Source: Gemmiger formicilis (GTDB taxonomy: Bacteria; Bacillota; Clostridia; Oscillospirales; Ruminococcaceae). From it: DNA of 64,000 nt. The position numbers and the translations under genes are program-made. The DNA lies in the NCBI RefSeq assembly GCF_024462815.1, contig NZ_JANGCG010000008.1, positions 62,001 through 126,000 on the forward strand, in the 5' to 3' direction. This document shows, one piece after another, positions 16,909-26,264 of this stretch; the first letter of the stretch is position 1, and every line of letters starts with the position of its first letter. The notes under the pieces are model-generated. The model saw nothing but the letters and a program-made list of their open reading frames with translations. It had not been told where the DNA came from and did no database searches.

Positions 16909-18417
16909 TTATTCAAACTGGGTAGCCAGCGTCATGATGTTCTCCTGGTTCGCCTTATCACCGTCGATAAAGCCGGTGCAGCGGCCATCGCACATGACCA
17001 TGATGCGGTCAGACATGCCGATCAGCTCGCTCATTTCGGAGGAGATCATGATGATGCTCTTGCCCTGTTTGGCCATCTCGGCGATGATGCAGTAAATTTC
17101 ATACTTTGCACCGACGTCGATGCCGCGGGTCGGCTCGTCCATGATGAAAACATCGGGGTCGTTGGCCAGCCAGCGGGCAATCAGCACCTTCTGCTGGTTA
17201 CCGCCGGACAGCGATTGAATCTGCGTTTTGGAGGACGGCGTCTTAATGGACAGCTTGGCGACATTATCCTGCACGAGCTTTTCGATTTTGTTGTCGTCCA
17301 GCATAATGCCGCCGATCAGATACTTGTTCAGCGATGCAATGGAGACGTTATCCGCAATGGAAAGCACACCCAGAATACCGGTGGCGCGGCGGTCCTCGGT
17401 CAGCATGGCGATGCCGTTTTTGATGGCGTCCTGCGGCTGGTTGATGGTCAGTTCCTTGCCCTTATAGGTGATGGTGCCCGACGTGTGGCAGCGCAGACCG
17501 AACAGACCCTCCATCAGCTCGGTGCGCTGGGCACCGACCAGACCGGCCACGCCGAGGATCTCGCCCTTGCGGACGTTGAAGTTGACGTGGCGGAAGCTCT
17601 TGGGGTTGATGGAGGTGAAGTCCTTGACCTCAAACACGACCTCACCGGGCGTATTCGAGCGCGGCGGGTAGAGGTTGGAGAGCTCACGTCCGACCATCTT
17701 GGTGATGATCATATCGGTGGTCAGTTCATTGGCCTCCCAGGTGCCGATGTACTGGCCGTCGCGCATGATCGTGACTTCGTCGCTGATGCGAAGAATTTCG
17801 TCCATCTTGTGGCTGATGTAGACGATGGAGACGCCCTTGGCGCGCAGCTCGTTCACGATGGTGAACAGTGCCTCGACCTCGGCCGCCGTCAGCGAGGAGG
17901 TGGGCTCGTCGAGGATCAGCACCTTGCAGTCTGCCGAGACCGCCTTGGCGATCTCAACCAGCTGCATCTGGGAAACGCTCAAGGTTCCGAGCTTTGCGTG
18001 CGGATCATAATTCAGATGGACTTCCTTTAGGACCTTGGCCGCATCCTCGTACATCTTGTCGTGGTCGATGACGGTGACGGGTCCGTATTTCTTGGTGGGA
18101 TAGCGCCCAACGTAGATATTCTCGCCGATGGAACGCTCCGGGATGGGCTGTAATTCCTGGTGCACCATCGCAATGCCGCGATTCAGTGCATCCAGAGGTC
18201 CTTTGATCTGAACCTCCTGCCCCTCATAAATAACCTTGCCTTCGTCCATGTGGTAGATACCGAACATACACTTCATCAAGGTGGACTTGCCCGCGCCGTT
18301 CTCTCCCATCAGCGCATGGACGGTGCCGGGTTTCAATTTCAGCTGTGCGTGATTCAGTGCCTTGACGCCGGGGAACGTCTTGACGACATCACACATCTCC
18401 AAGCGGTACTCTGACAA
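16909..18417 (-). CDS. mglA: Sugar ABC transporter double ATP-binding protein MglA
   Basis: Tandem ATPase of 502 aa driving the sugar importer. The first domain has Walker A GENGAGKS (38-45) and [14 protein letters not shown] with [10 protein letters not shown]; the second has a degenerate Walker A (VGAQRTEL) but a good signature [15 protein letters not shown] and [13 protein letters not shown], the usual MglA/RbsA asymmetry. The start is TTG, chosen because AGGGGG lies 8 bases upstream and the protein begins as the family does (MSEYRLEM). An intra-operon terminator separates it from mglB. Confidence 0.92.
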   Translation of the reverse strand: MSEYRLEMCDVVKTFPGVKALNHAQLKLKPGTVHALMGENGAGKSTLMKCMFGIYHMDEGKVIYEGQEVQIKGPLDALNRGIAMVHQELQPIPERSIGENIYVGRYPTKKYGPVTVIDHDKMYEDAAKVLKEVHLNYDPHAKLGTLSVSQMQLVEIAKAVSADCKVLILDEPTSSLTAAEVEALFTIVNELRAKGVSIVYISHKMDEILRISDEVTIMRDGQYIGTWEANELTTDMIITKMVGRELSNLYPPRSNTPGEVVFEVKDFTSINPKSFRHVNFNVRKGEILGVAGLVGAQRTELMEGLFGLRCHTSGTITYKGKELTINQPQDAIKNGIAMLTEDRRATGILGVLSIADNVSIASLNKYLIGGIMLDDNKIEKLVQDNVAKLSIKTPSSKTQIQSLSGGNQQKVLIARWLANDPDVFIMDEPTRGIDVGAKYEIYCIIAEMAKQGKSIIMISSEMSELIGMSDRIMVMCDGRCTGFIDGDKANQENIMTLATQFE

Positions 18418-18455
18418 TTCGCTGGCCCCCTTTAATCTTTTGTAACCTTTTCACG

Positions 18456-18488
18456 AAAAAAAGGTGCGTGCGCCTGCGCACACGCACC
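18456..18488 (-). terminator. Intra-operon terminator between mglB and mglA
   Basis: Stem 18463-18470 with 18481-18488 (GGTGCGTG type, 8 bp, extended by GC pairs in the loop), then seven Ts on the minus strand. It should keep mglA-mglC expression below that of mglB. Confidence 0.85.
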
Positions 18489-18524
18489 CTGGTTGTTCTG
18501 GTTTAAGCTGTGGCTTTTGTCAAA

Positions 18525-19586
18525 TTACTGGAAGTCCTTGACGTTGTCGGGAGTGACCTTGACATAGTCAACGTAGACGCTCTGGTGGTCGGCCTCGAAG
18601 GTCTTGCCGCCCAGCAGCTCCTCCATGGAAGCAACAGCCTGCGTAGCCTGGCCCTTAGCGTCGTTCAGAACGGTACCGGTCATGTTGCCGTTGGCAACTT
18701 CGTTCAGGGCAGCGTCCAAAGCGTCAACACCAACGAGGTAGATGTCCTTGTTGACGGTACGGCCTGCAGCCTGAATGGCCTGCAGAGCGCCGATAGCCAT
18801 ATCATCGTTGTTGCAGAAAACAACTTCGATCTGATCGCCGTACTTGGCGAGGTCGTTCTGGCAGATTTCCTGGCCCTTGTTACGGTCCCAGTCACCGCGC
18901 TGCAGGTCAAGCTGCTCAACCTCAACGCCGGCATCGGTCAGAGCCTTGACGGAGTACTCGGTACGCAGCTGAGCATCGATATTCTCGGGGTCGCCCTGAA
19001 TCATGATGTAGGAAACCTTGCCGTCGCCGTTGATGTCGCCCTTGTTCTCGGTGTCGAGGATCAGCTCGCCCTGGAAGGTGCCGGACTGAGCAGCGTCGCA
19101 GCCGACGTAGACCAGCTTGTCATAAGCGGACATCTGATCGGCGGTGGGCTCACGGTTGATCAGGACGGTGGGAACATCGGCACCCTTGACGGTGGAGATG
19201 ATCTGGTCGGCAGCGGAGGTCATAACGGGGTTGATGATCAGTGCGTCAACGCCCTGGGTGATGAAGGTGTTGATCTGCTCGTTCTGCTTGGCCTGGTCGT
19301 TGTTGCCGTCGACGATGGTAACTTCGTAGCCCTTGCCCTCGAGGATCTCCTGCAGAGCATTACGGTAGGTGGTCATGAAGGCATCGTCGAACTTGTAGAT
19401 GCAGACGCCGACCTTACCGCCCTGAGTGGCCTCGGTAACGCTCTCAGCTGCGCTCTCGGCAGCGGAGGTAGCGGCGGACTCAGTAGAGGCAGCCTCGCTG
19501 GAAGCGGGGGCGGAGGCGGAGCCGCCGCAAGCGGCGAGGGATACGGCCATGCAGCCAGCAACGGCCAGAGCAGCAAACTTTTTCAT
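18525..19586 (-). CDS. mglB: Galactose/methylgalactoside-type substrate-binding lipoprotein MglB
   Basis: Extracytoplasmic sugar receptor of about 353 aa. Lipobox SLAAC is followed by a Ser/Ala/Glu-rich linker and a Peripla_BP_4 domain starting VGVCIYKFDDAFMTTYRNAL. NNDQAKQNEQINTFITQGVDALIINPV and VFCNNDDMAIGALQAI are very close to MglB, including the segment DINGDGKVSY that resembles the calcium loop of galactose-binding protein. I use the ATG ending at 19586, preceded by AAGGAG. It heads the mgl operon. Confidence 0.9.
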   Translation of the reverse strand: MKKFAALAVAGCMAVSLAACGGSASAPASSEAASTESAATSAAESAAESVTEATQGGKVGVCIYKFDDAFMTTYRNALQEILEGKGYEVTIVDGNNDQAKQNEQINTFITQGVDALIINPVMTSAADQIISTVKGADVPTVLINREPTADQMSAYDKLVYVGCDAAQSGTFQGELILDTENKGDINGDGKVSYIMIQGDPENIDAQLRTEYSVKALTDAGVEVEQLDLQRGDWDRNKGQEICQNDLAKYGDQIEVVFCNNDDMAIGALQAIQAAGRTVNKDIYLVGVDALDAALNEVANGNMTGTVLNDAKGQATQAVASMEELLGGKTFEADHQSVYVDYVKVTPDNVKDFQ

Positions 19587-19661
19587 AATAAGTTTCTCCT
19601 TCTTTTTGCAGTGGATTTTTTTCGGGCCGCGGTAGAGGTGCGGGCCCTGTTGACAGTTATT

Positions 19662-19690
19662 ATCATACCCGGCGCGGGGCAAAAAAACAA
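19662..19690 (-). promoter_or_regulatory. mglB: Promoter of the mgl operon
   Basis: Minus strand TTGTTT (19685-19690), 17 bases, TATGAT (19662-19667). The -35 is weak, as expected for an activated promoter. Confidence 0.6.
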
Positions 19691-19727
19691 GGTGAAATTT
19701 CACCGATGAAAAGGGGATTTTTTCACC
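19691..19727 (-). promoter_or_regulatory. Operator repeats upstream of the mgl promoter
   Basis: A perfect palindrome GGTGAAATTTCACC (19691-19704) touches the -35 hexamer. A second GGTGAAA on the same strand (19721-19727) lies 23 bases further up, about two helical turns. This layout suits an AraC-type activator binding direct repeats; the response regulator at 22538-23791 is the natural candidate. Confidence 0.6.
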
Positions 19728-19833
19728 GTTTAGGTCGGTTTCGCTATTCTGTGTTCGCTGTTTTTGTGCATATTGCTCATAAAAAGTAACAAAACGGTGT
19801 TGGTTGCCTTGATTTTGTAAGAACTTTTTGATA

Positions 19834-19861
19834 AAAATAGACCTCCCTCGGTGAGGGAGGC
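19834..19861 (-). terminator. Terminator after the sensor binding-protein gene
   Basis: 8-bp stem 19843-19850 with 19854-19861 and a 3-base loop; the minus strand continues TCTATTTTTATC. It separates the regulatory operon from mglB. Confidence 0.75.
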
Positions 19862-19870
19862 CGGAAATGC

Positions 19871-20839
19871 TTACCCGAATGGGAACAAAGCCTTCTGTTT
19901 ATCCATTGCAAACATATTGTCCCGGGTGATGATGCGCGTGGTGGTGATGCTGGATTTCTCCACACTGCTTCCCTGCCCGGCCAGCAGCTTGAAGGCGCTT
20001 TCCACGCCAAAATAGCCCATACCGTAGGTGTTCTGGATGACCAGCGCGTCCGCCGCGCCGCTCTGCAGGGCGTCCAGCGTCTGGATGTTGGAGTCAAACG
20101 CCGCAAGCCAGAGGTCATCGGTGCGGTGCAGCTGCTCGACTGCCTGCGCCGCACCCACGGCGGTGGTCTCGTTGAGGGCAATCAGCACGTTGATTTCGGG
20201 GTGGGCGCGCAGCATGGTCAGTGCGTCCCGGTAGGCGCTCTGGGAATCCGGGTGGGTGGAAACCGCGTCGATGATCTCCGCACGGCCGCTTTCGGCCAGC
20301 GTGTCGCGCGCCCCCTGTTCCCGGTCACGGCCGTTTGCACCGTTGACCTCATAGTTGATCAGCCCCACGCAGAGCGTGCCTTCCGTGCCGTCCAGCGCGC
20401 TCTGGGCAGCCATCTGCCCCGCACCGTAGTTGTCGGCCCCGATGTAGGCCGCCACATGGTCAGAATGCACCGCCGAGTCAATCCCGATGATGGTCACCCC
20501 GGCAGCAGCAGCCGCGTCAATCGCCGCCGCGTTGGCCTCGTAGTCAATCGCCGAGAAAACAATCGCCTGCGCGCCGTCCTCGACCGCCTTCTCAATCAGG
20601 CGGTTCTGCTCGTCATAGTTTTCCTCATTGTCGGGGGCGGATACGGTCAGCTGCATATTGTATTCGGTTGCCGCGGCCTCTGCCCCGACAATGACCGCCT
20701 TCCAGAACTCGGCATCCTCGGATTTTGCCACCAGCGCCACCCGGTAGCGGGCCGTGTTGCGGTCGGTAACCTGCATAGAACAGCCCGCCAGCAGCACCGC
20801 AAGGGCAGCGGGCAGAAGGCTCTTAATGATTCTTGTCAT
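19871..20839 (-). CDS. Sugar-binding lipoprotein of a three-component sensing system
   Basis: 322-aa lipoprotein (LLAGC box) with a periplasmic-binding fold of the ribose/galactose type: RVALVAKSEDAEFWKAVIVGAEAAA at the start, DGAQAIVFSAIDYEANAAAIDAAAAAGVTIIGID, and ALNETTAVGAAQAVEQL. It shares its fold with MglB but the two differ strongly. It is the last gene after a response regulator and sensor kinase, overlapping the kinase by 17 bases and preceded by GGGAGGG. By analogy with XylFII-LytS it probably presents bound sugar to the kinase rather than to the transporter. Confidence 0.82.
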   Translation of the reverse strand: MTRIIKSLLPAALAVLLAGCSMQVTDRNTARYRVALVAKSEDAEFWKAVIVGAEAAATEYNMQLTVSAPDNEENYDEQNRLIEKAVEDGAQAIVFSAIDYEANAAAIDAAAAAGVTIIGIDSAVHSDHVAAYIGADNYGAGQMAAQSALDGTEGTLCVGLINYEVNGANGRDREQGARDTLAESGRAEIIDAVSTHPDSQSAYRDALTMLRAHPEINVLIALNETTAVGAAQAVEQLHRTDDLWLAAFDSNIQTLDALQSGAADALVIQNTYGMGYFGVESAFKLLAGQGSSVEKSSITTTRIITRDNMFAMDKQKALFPFG

Positions 20840-22541
20840 ACTCGCCCTCCCTGTCCTCCGGCACACGCGGGGTGCGTATCGTAACGGTTGTGCCCTCGTA
20901 GGGGGCGCTGGTGATGGACAGCCCGTACCCCGGGCCGAAGTAGATGCGCAGCCGGTCATTGACGTTTTTGACGCCGATGCCGGTACGGTCGCTGGGCTCA
21001 TTCTGCAAAAGCGCCGCCACCTGCTCCGGCTCCATACCGATGCCGTCATCGGCCACGATGAGCAGAATATCCCCGCCGTCCGGCCTGACGGTTATCTCGA
21101 TATGCCCGGCGTCCACCATCAGATCCAGCCCATGCACAATGGCATTTTCAATGATGGGCTGCAGCGTGATTTTGTTGCACAGGCAGTGCAGGCAGCCCTC
21201 GTCCACCGTAAAGTGGTAGGTAAACTGATTCTTGTAGCGGTATTTCTGAATCTGCAGATAGGCCTCGGCGTGCTGCAGTTCCTTTTCAATGGGTATCAGC
21301 TCATGGCCGCGGCTGATGCTGATGCGGAAGAGCCGCGCCAGCGCGTGCACCATCTGGACGGCGTCCGCGTTTTTGCCGCGCTCACACATCCACGCAATGG
21401 AATCCAGCGTATTGTAGAGAAAATGTGGGTTAATCTGCGCCTGCAGGGCCTTGAGCTCGGTCTTGCGCAGGTCAATCTCCTCCTCGCGCACGGTGGTCAT
21501 CAGGCGCTGGATGCGCCCCACCATATGGCCGAAAGAGTCCGACAGGTTCTGCACCTCCCGCGTGCCTCGCACCGCGCAAAAGACAAAGTGATCGGCATCC
21601 TGCTCAAACGCCTCCATTGCGTTCTCCAGCTGCTGGAGCGGGCGGGACAGCAGGCGGGACAGCACCCAGCCCACCGCCAGCGCCGCCACAAAGATCAGCG
21701 CTGCCGTTGCCACAGCGATGCGCACCATCTGCCAGAAGCTTTCGTTGACGGTCTCATCAATGTAGCTGACGCCGACAACGCGCCAGGGGCTGTTCGGCAC
21801 ACGCTGGACACTGTAGATGACGGTATCCGCCACATAGGTGCCGTCACCAAGGCAGGCCAGACGCCCTGCTTCCTCCTTTTTCAAGCCTGCGTAGAGAAGC
21901 TGCTGCTGCGGGTGGTAGACCATGTTGCCGCGCTCATCCATCAGGTAGCAGTAGCCGTGCTGGCCGATGCCGACGTTGCTGATGGTGGCGGCCAGCTCGG
22001 TAAAGCTGAGGTCCACCGAGAGCCAGCGCGCCGCGGCATTGTCCGGTACCGGGCGGACGATGGAGACCACCCACGGATAGTAGCCGGTAAAAATCGACTC
22101 GACGTGGGGCGTGCTGATATAGCCGCCGCTGAGGCGCTGGGCGGTTGTCAAATCAAACGAGAGGTTGCGCAGAATGTCCGCCTTGGGTGTGCGGCCGTCC
22201 TGTGCCCAGCAGTTCAGCAGGCTTCCGTCTGCATCGTAGACCGTGATGGCCGCAACTTCGGGCCGGGCGGTCAGAAACGCGCCAAGAAACGCATCCCGGG
22301 GTGCGGCGTCCTCCTGCAGTTGCTCCTGCACAATGGCCACGGCGCTGTCCAGCGTATGGACATAGTTGCCCACCGAGCCCACAACCTGACTGACCGCCTG
22401 CGCACTGTTGGTGCGGGCGCTCTCCACAATGGCGGCGCGGTAGCTGCGCAGGAATAGCACGGTGCACAGGGTCAGCACTGCCACCGCCACAGCGGAAATC
22501 AGCGCCGCCACAAGCTGGGCTGTGCGGGGCGGGCGCCTCAC
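20823..22541 (-). CDS. YesM-like sensor histidine kinase
   Basis: 572-aa membrane kinase. A first membrane helix (about 9-30), an extracellular dCACHE-like domain (about 31-275), a second helix (276-296), a HAMP-like linker, then the His_kinase motif LKALQAQINPHFLYNTLDS with the phosphoryl-accepting His, and an ATPase domain with LQPIIENAIVHG and DDGIGM. GTG start with GGGGAGG upstream, overlapping the regulator stop (GTGA). With the adjacent binding protein it likely senses an extracellular sugar. Confidence 0.9.
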   Translation of the reverse strand: MRRPPRTAQLVAALISAVAVAVLTLCTVLFLRSYRAAIVESARTNSAQAVSQVVGSVGNYVHTLDSAVAIVQEQLQEDAAPRDAFLGAFLTARPEVAAITVYDADGSLLNCWAQDGRTPKADILRNLSFDLTTAQRLSGGYISTPHVESIFTGYYPWVVSIVRPVPDNAAARWLSVDLSFTELAATISNVGIGQHGYCYLMDERGNMVYHPQQQLLYAGLKKEEAGRLACLGDGTYVADTVIYSVQRVPNSPWRVVGVSYIDETVNESFWQMVRIAVATAALIFVAALAVGWVLSRLLSRPLQQLENAMEAFEQDADHFVFCAVRGTREVQNLSDSFGHMVGRIQRLMTTVREEEIDLRKTELKALQAQINPHFLYNTLDSIAWMCERGKNADAVQMVHALARLFRISISRGHELIPIEKELQHAEAYLQIQKYRYKNQFTYHFTVDEGCLHCLCNKITLQPIIENAIVHGLDLMVDAGHIEITVRPDGGDILLIVADDGIGMEPEQVAALLQNEPSDRTGIGVKNVNDRLRIYFGPGYGLSITSAPYEGTTVTIRTPRVPEDREGEYDKNH

Positions 22542-23791
22542 GGGCGGGCCTCCCCGGCGGCGCGGGCACGGCGCAGCGCCACCGGCGAGGTGCCGCTGTA
22601 TTTTTTAAAGCAGTAACTGAAATAGTGCTGGTCGGTGTAGCCGCACCGGCGGGAAATCTCTTGTATCTGCAAATCCGTGGTCAGCAACAGCTTCTGGGCG
22701 TTCTCCATACGGCGGCGCACCAGAATGTTGATGAAGGTCTCCCCCTCCGACTTCTTGATGCAGGCGCTCAGATGGTTGGGGCTGACATCCAGCATGGCGG
22801 AGAGGGACGCCAGCGAGAGGTTCTCGTCCATGTAGTTCTGCTCAATGATTTCAAGTGCACGCTCACAGAGGCTGCCGGTCTTGCGGGCGTCCGCCGTAAA
22901 ACTGACGCCGCTCTCGTCCTCCTCCGCCGTGTGCATGGCCTCCACCGCCTGGCGGTAGGCATCATTCAGGTCACTGAACCGCGCAAGTTCGCGGCTGACG
23001 CCCACGCTGGCCCTGCGGCCCAGCGCGCGCTCTGCCAACTGGCAGATTTCATCGGCCAGAATGTGCAGATATTCCTCAAAGTCAGAGGAGTTGCCCAGCA
23101 GCACCGCCACCGCACGGCCGCAGCAATAAAACACGAAGTGGCGCAGATATTTGTTGGCAATCTGGGCCACCAGCTGGGTAAAGCCCGCCGCGTAATCCGC
23201 CGGGCCGTTCAAGGCCGCAGCCAGCACCACAAGGCTGCTGCGGTCATCCAGCCCGCGCAGCAGGCCACATTCACCGGCGGTCACGCGCAGGCGGTTCTCC
23301 AAATCCTCGGGGGCGTTGTCATATCGCGCCAGCACCAGCGGGATTAGGAAGGCGGCGCGGTCCGCATTGGCGGCATCGGCGCGGCGCCACCCGGCATAGC
23401 GGGCGTCAATCTTCTCATGGATGGACTTCAGCTCTGCCGCCAGACCGTCCATCGTAAGCGGCTTGAGCATATAGCTGATGATGTTATACTGAATGGCCTG
23501 CTTGGCGTACTCAAAATCATCATAGCCGCTTAAAAAGGCAATGTGCATGGCGGGGCGTATCTCGCGCACCTGCCGCGCCAGCTCAATGCCGGAGATAAAG
23601 GGCATACGGATGTCGGTCAGCAGCAAATCCGGTTCCAGACGTTCGACCAGCTCGAGTGCGTCCAGGCCGTTGCTGGCACTGCCCACAAGGTGGAAGCCCA
23701 GCGCCTCCCACGGAATCATTGTGCAGACCGCTTCCCGCAGCTCGTCCTCATCGTCCGCCACAATGACGGTGTAGATATTTTTGTCAGCCAT
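22538..23791 (-). CDS. AraC-type response regulator (YesN-like)
   Basis: 417 aa. An N-terminal receiver domain holds the acidic pocket (ADDEDE), the phosphorylation site in LLTDIRMP and the lysine in MLKPL. A middle domain of unclear fold follows, then a C-terminal AraC pair of helix-turn-helices (ALEIIEQNYMDENLSLASLSAML, ISRRCGYTDQHYFSYCFKKYSGTSP). The ATG is preceded by GGAAGGAA. It begins the regulator-kinase-binding protein operon and probably activates the mgl promoter. Confidence 0.92.
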   Translation of the reverse strand: MADKNIYTVIVADDEDELREAVCTMIPWEALGFHLVGSASNGLDALELVERLEPDLLLTDIRMPFISGIELARQVREIRPAMHIAFLSGYDDFEYAKQAIQYNIISYMLKPLTMDGLAAELKSIHEKIDARYAGWRRADAANADRAAFLIPLVLARYDNAPEDLENRLRVTAGECGLLRGLDDRSSLVVLAAALNGPADYAAGFTQLVAQIANKYLRHFVFYCCGRAVAVLLGNSSDFEEYLHILADEICQLAERALGRRASVGVSRELARFSDLNDAYRQAVEAMHTAEEDESGVSFTADARKTGSLCERALEIIEQNYMDENLSLASLSAMLDVSPNHLSACIKKSEGETFINILVRRRMENAQKLLLTTDLQIQEISRRCGYTDQHYFSYCFKKYSGTSPVALRRARAAGEARP

Positions 23792-23834
23792 AGTTCCTTC
23801 CTTTTGTGTTGTAGAGGTGTGTTGCAGAGGATTT

Positions 23835-25685
23835 TTATACGCCGTTGCGCAGGGCGTTGTAGAGCATTTCCGCTTTGGCGTGGCTGATGCCCTTGACCTC
23901 CTCCAAATCGGAGATGCTGGCGGCCTTGACGGCGGCAACCGTCTTGAAATGCGCCAGCAGGGCGGCGCTGGTCTTTTCGCCCACACCCGGAATGGCCGTG
24001 AGGGTGGCGGCGTAGGACTTTTTCTTCATGGCGCGCTTGCGGTAGTCATTGGCGTAGCGGTGAGTTTCGTCCTGGATGTTCGTCACAAACGTGAAGATAT
24101 TGCGGTGGCGGTTGATGGCGATTTCCCCGCCCGCATCGTCCACAATGGCACGGGTGCGGTGGTGGTCATCCTTGACCATACCGAAGGTGGGCACGTGCTC
24201 GAGCGCTGTGCCGCGCAGGGCCTGCTTGACCGCCCCCACCTGCCCCCGGCCGCCGTCAATCAACAGCAAATCCGGCAGAGTGGCAAACTGGTTCTGCGGG
24301 CCGTCCGGCTTTTCGCCGCGGCGGGCCATCTCATACTCAGCGGCGCGGCGGGACAGTGTTTCCGCCAGCGAGGCATAGTCATCGGTACCCGCAACGGTTT
24401 TCATCTTAAAGCGGCGATAGCCCGCACGGTGGGGCTTGCCGTCCTGAAACACCACCATACCGCAGACGCTGGAGCCGTCGCCCCAGTTGGAGATATCGTA
24501 GCTTTCAATGACACGGGGCGGCTTTTTCAGCCCCAGCACCTGCGCGGCCTCCTCCAGCAGCTTTTCCTCCCGAGTGTAGCGCCCGCTTTCGCGGCCCAGA
24601 CGCTCCACGGCGTTGGTGTAGGCCATTGTGACGAGCTTGGCCACATCGCCGCGCTGCGGCACATAGAGCTCCACCTTGGTGCCGCGGGCCTGATTCAGTG
24701 CCTCGTTCAGCGCCTCGGCATCAGGCGGCAGTGCATCCACCGCAATGGTTTTGGGGATGGTCTCGCCGTCCAGATAATACTGCGGCAGAAATTCTTCCCG
24801 CACGGCGTCAATATCAGTGGTGTCCCGGAAGAGAAACTCCCGCTTGTCGGTCAGGCGGCCGTCACGGTAGCGCAACACCGCGGCGCAGACTGCGTGCGTT
24901 GTGCCCGCCAGCGCAATGACGTCCATCTCGGTGTCGCCGTCCATAACCACCTTCTGCCCTGCCGCCACGCGGTCAATGGCCATAATCTGGTCGCGCAGCA
25001 GGGCGGCGGTCTCAAAGTCCAGCCGTTCGGAGGCGGCCTCCATCTTTTCGCGCAGCTGCTTGACAATGTCCTTTTTGCCGTAGCGAATCATCCGCAGCGC
25101 TCCCTGCACGGCGTCATTGTAGGCCTCACGGGTGATTTTGCCACTGCACACCGCCATACACTTGCCGATGTGGGCATTCAGGCAGGGGCGGCCCTTGCCG
25201 AAATCCTGCGGGAAATTTTTATTGCACCGCGGCAGCAGAAAGCAGTCCTGCGCGGTCTCCACCATTTCCCGCACGGCGAAGGACGAGGTAAACGGCCCGA
25301 TATAGTCTGCGCCATCATCGTCCTTCTGCAGTGCTGCCGAGATACGCGGCCACACCCCGCGGGTGACCTTGACATAGCTGTAGCCCTTGTCATCCTTGAG
25401 CAGAATGTTGTATTTGGGGGTGTGTGCCTTAATCTGGCTGGCCTCCAGCACCAGTGCCTCAAACTCGCTCTGGCAGACAATGACGTCGAAGGTGAAGGCG
25501 TGGGCAATCATCTGGCTGACCTTGGCATCGTGGGGCACGCCCTCGCGGAAATACTGCGACACACGGGTTTTCAGCCGCTTGGCCTTGCCGATATAAATAA
25601 TCGTGTCCGACTTGTCCCGGATGATATAGACGCCGGGCAGCAGCGGCAGCATACAGGCTTTTTTGTAGAGTTCAGCTTTTGTCAT
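23835..25685 (-). CDS. uvrC: Excinuclease ABC subunit C
   Basis: Nuclease subunit of nucleotide excision repair that cuts both sides of a DNA lesion. The N-terminal GIY-YIG domain is visible as PGVYIIRDKSDTIIYIGKAKRLKTRV, then a UvrB-binding segment (KEKMEAASERLDFETAALLRDQI around 205-230), the UvrC endonuclease half with LLIDGGRGQ, and terminal helix-hairpin-helix motifs (LTAIPGVGEKTSAALLAHF). 616 aa is normal. I use the ATG of MTKAELY. It ends 43 bases before the response regulator. Confidence 0.96.
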   Translation of the reverse strand: MTKAELYKKACMLPLLPGVYIIRDKSDTIIYIGKAKRLKTRVSQYFREGVPHDAKVSQMIAHAFTFDVIVCQSEFEALVLEASQIKAHTPKYNILLKDDKGYSYVKVTRGVWPRISAALQKDDDGADYIGPFTSSFAVREMVETAQDCFLLPRCNKNFPQDFGKGRPCLNAHIGKCMAVCSGKITREAYNDAVQGALRMIRYGKKDIVKQLREKMEAASERLDFETAALLRDQIMAIDRVAAGQKVVMDGDTEMDVIALAGTTHAVCAAVLRYRDGRLTDKREFLFRDTTDIDAVREEFLPQYYLDGETIPKTIAVDALPPDAEALNEALNQARGTKVELYVPQRGDVAKLVTMAYTNAVERLGRESGRYTREEKLLEEAAQVLGLKKPPRVIESYDISNWGDGSSVCGMVVFQDGKPHRAGYRRFKMKTVAGTDDYASLAETLSRRAAEYEMARRGEKPDGPQNQFATLPDLLLIDGGRGQVGAVKQALRGTALEHVPTFGMVKDDHHRTRAIVDDAGGEIAINRHRNIFTFVTNIQDETHRYANDYRKRAMKKKSYAATLTAIPGVGEKTSAALLAHFKTVAAVKAASISDLEEVKGISHAKAEMLYNALRNGV

Positions 25686-25706
25686 TGGGGGTGGCCTTTC
25701 GTGTAC

Positions 25707-25734
25707 AAAAAAAGCGGCGGGTTGCCCCACCGCT
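25707..25734 (-). terminator. Terminator of the HPr gene
   Basis: 9-bp stem with one mismatch (25713-25721 with 25726-25734) and a T7 tract on the minus strand. uvrC begins right after it. Confidence 0.8.
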
Positions 25735-25751
25735 GATTGTTTTTGGAGAAA

Positions 25752-26015
25752 TCACTCGGCAAAGCCGGAGCTGACCAGCTTGACCAGACCATCAACAGCA
25801 GCCTGCTCATCAGCGCCGTCTGCAATGATGCGGATGGTGGTGCCGCCAACGATGCCCAGGCTCAGGACGCCGAGCAGAGACTTCGCGTTGACACGGCGCT
25901 CCTCCTTCTCGACCCAGATGGAGGACTTATACTCGTTGGCCTTCTGGATGAAGAAGGTAGCCGGACGTGCGTGCAGACCAACCTGATTCTCAACGGTAAC
26001 TTCTTTAACGTACAT
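25752..26015 (-). CDS. ptsH: Phosphocarrier protein HPr
   Basis: 87-aa cytoplasmic protein that passes phosphate from enzyme I to sugar-specific PTS enzymes. Both regulatory residues are present: His15 in GLHARPAT and Ser46 in NAKSLLGV, so it can act in sugar transport and, through HPr kinase, in carbon catabolite repression. The ATG has AGGAGA upstream. It is monocistronic; enzyme I is not next to it. A Crh-like protein is excluded by His15. Confidence 0.93.
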   Translation of the reverse strand: MYVKEVTVENQVGLHARPATFFIQKANEYKSSIWVEKEERRVNAKSLLGVLSLGIVGGTTIRIIADGADEQAAVDGLVKLVSSGFAE

Positions 26016-26118
26016 AGTTATTCTCTCCTACTTTTGAAAATAATATGCCCTTGCGTATCTACCGTGGGCGACTTCCAGGCGGTCTATTGCGTGTTAATAC
26101 GCCGCCTTGATTGTTTCT

Positions 26119-26147
26119 ATTTTATCCTATTTAGTCGATTTTGTACA
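26119..26147 (-). promoter_or_regulatory. ptsH: Promoter of the HPr gene
   Basis: Minus strand TGTACA (26142-26147), 17 bases, TAAAAT (26119-26124). The leader is about 100 bases and contains a GGCGG/CCGCC hairpin around 26074-26104. Confidence 0.5.
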
Positions 26148-26264
26148 GTAGAAATTTGCAAATTTGGCAGGATTCTGTAATTCCTCCAAATCCGCGCGCC
26201 CCTGTTTGTGCATTTTAACCAGTTTATTTTCAACAACGTTGTAGATAGGCAACAAAAACAACGG

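Noticed and set aside
23781-25736. A 651-codon open frame opposite uvrC
   Set aside because: uvrC on the minus strand has all family motifs; the plus-strand frame has none.
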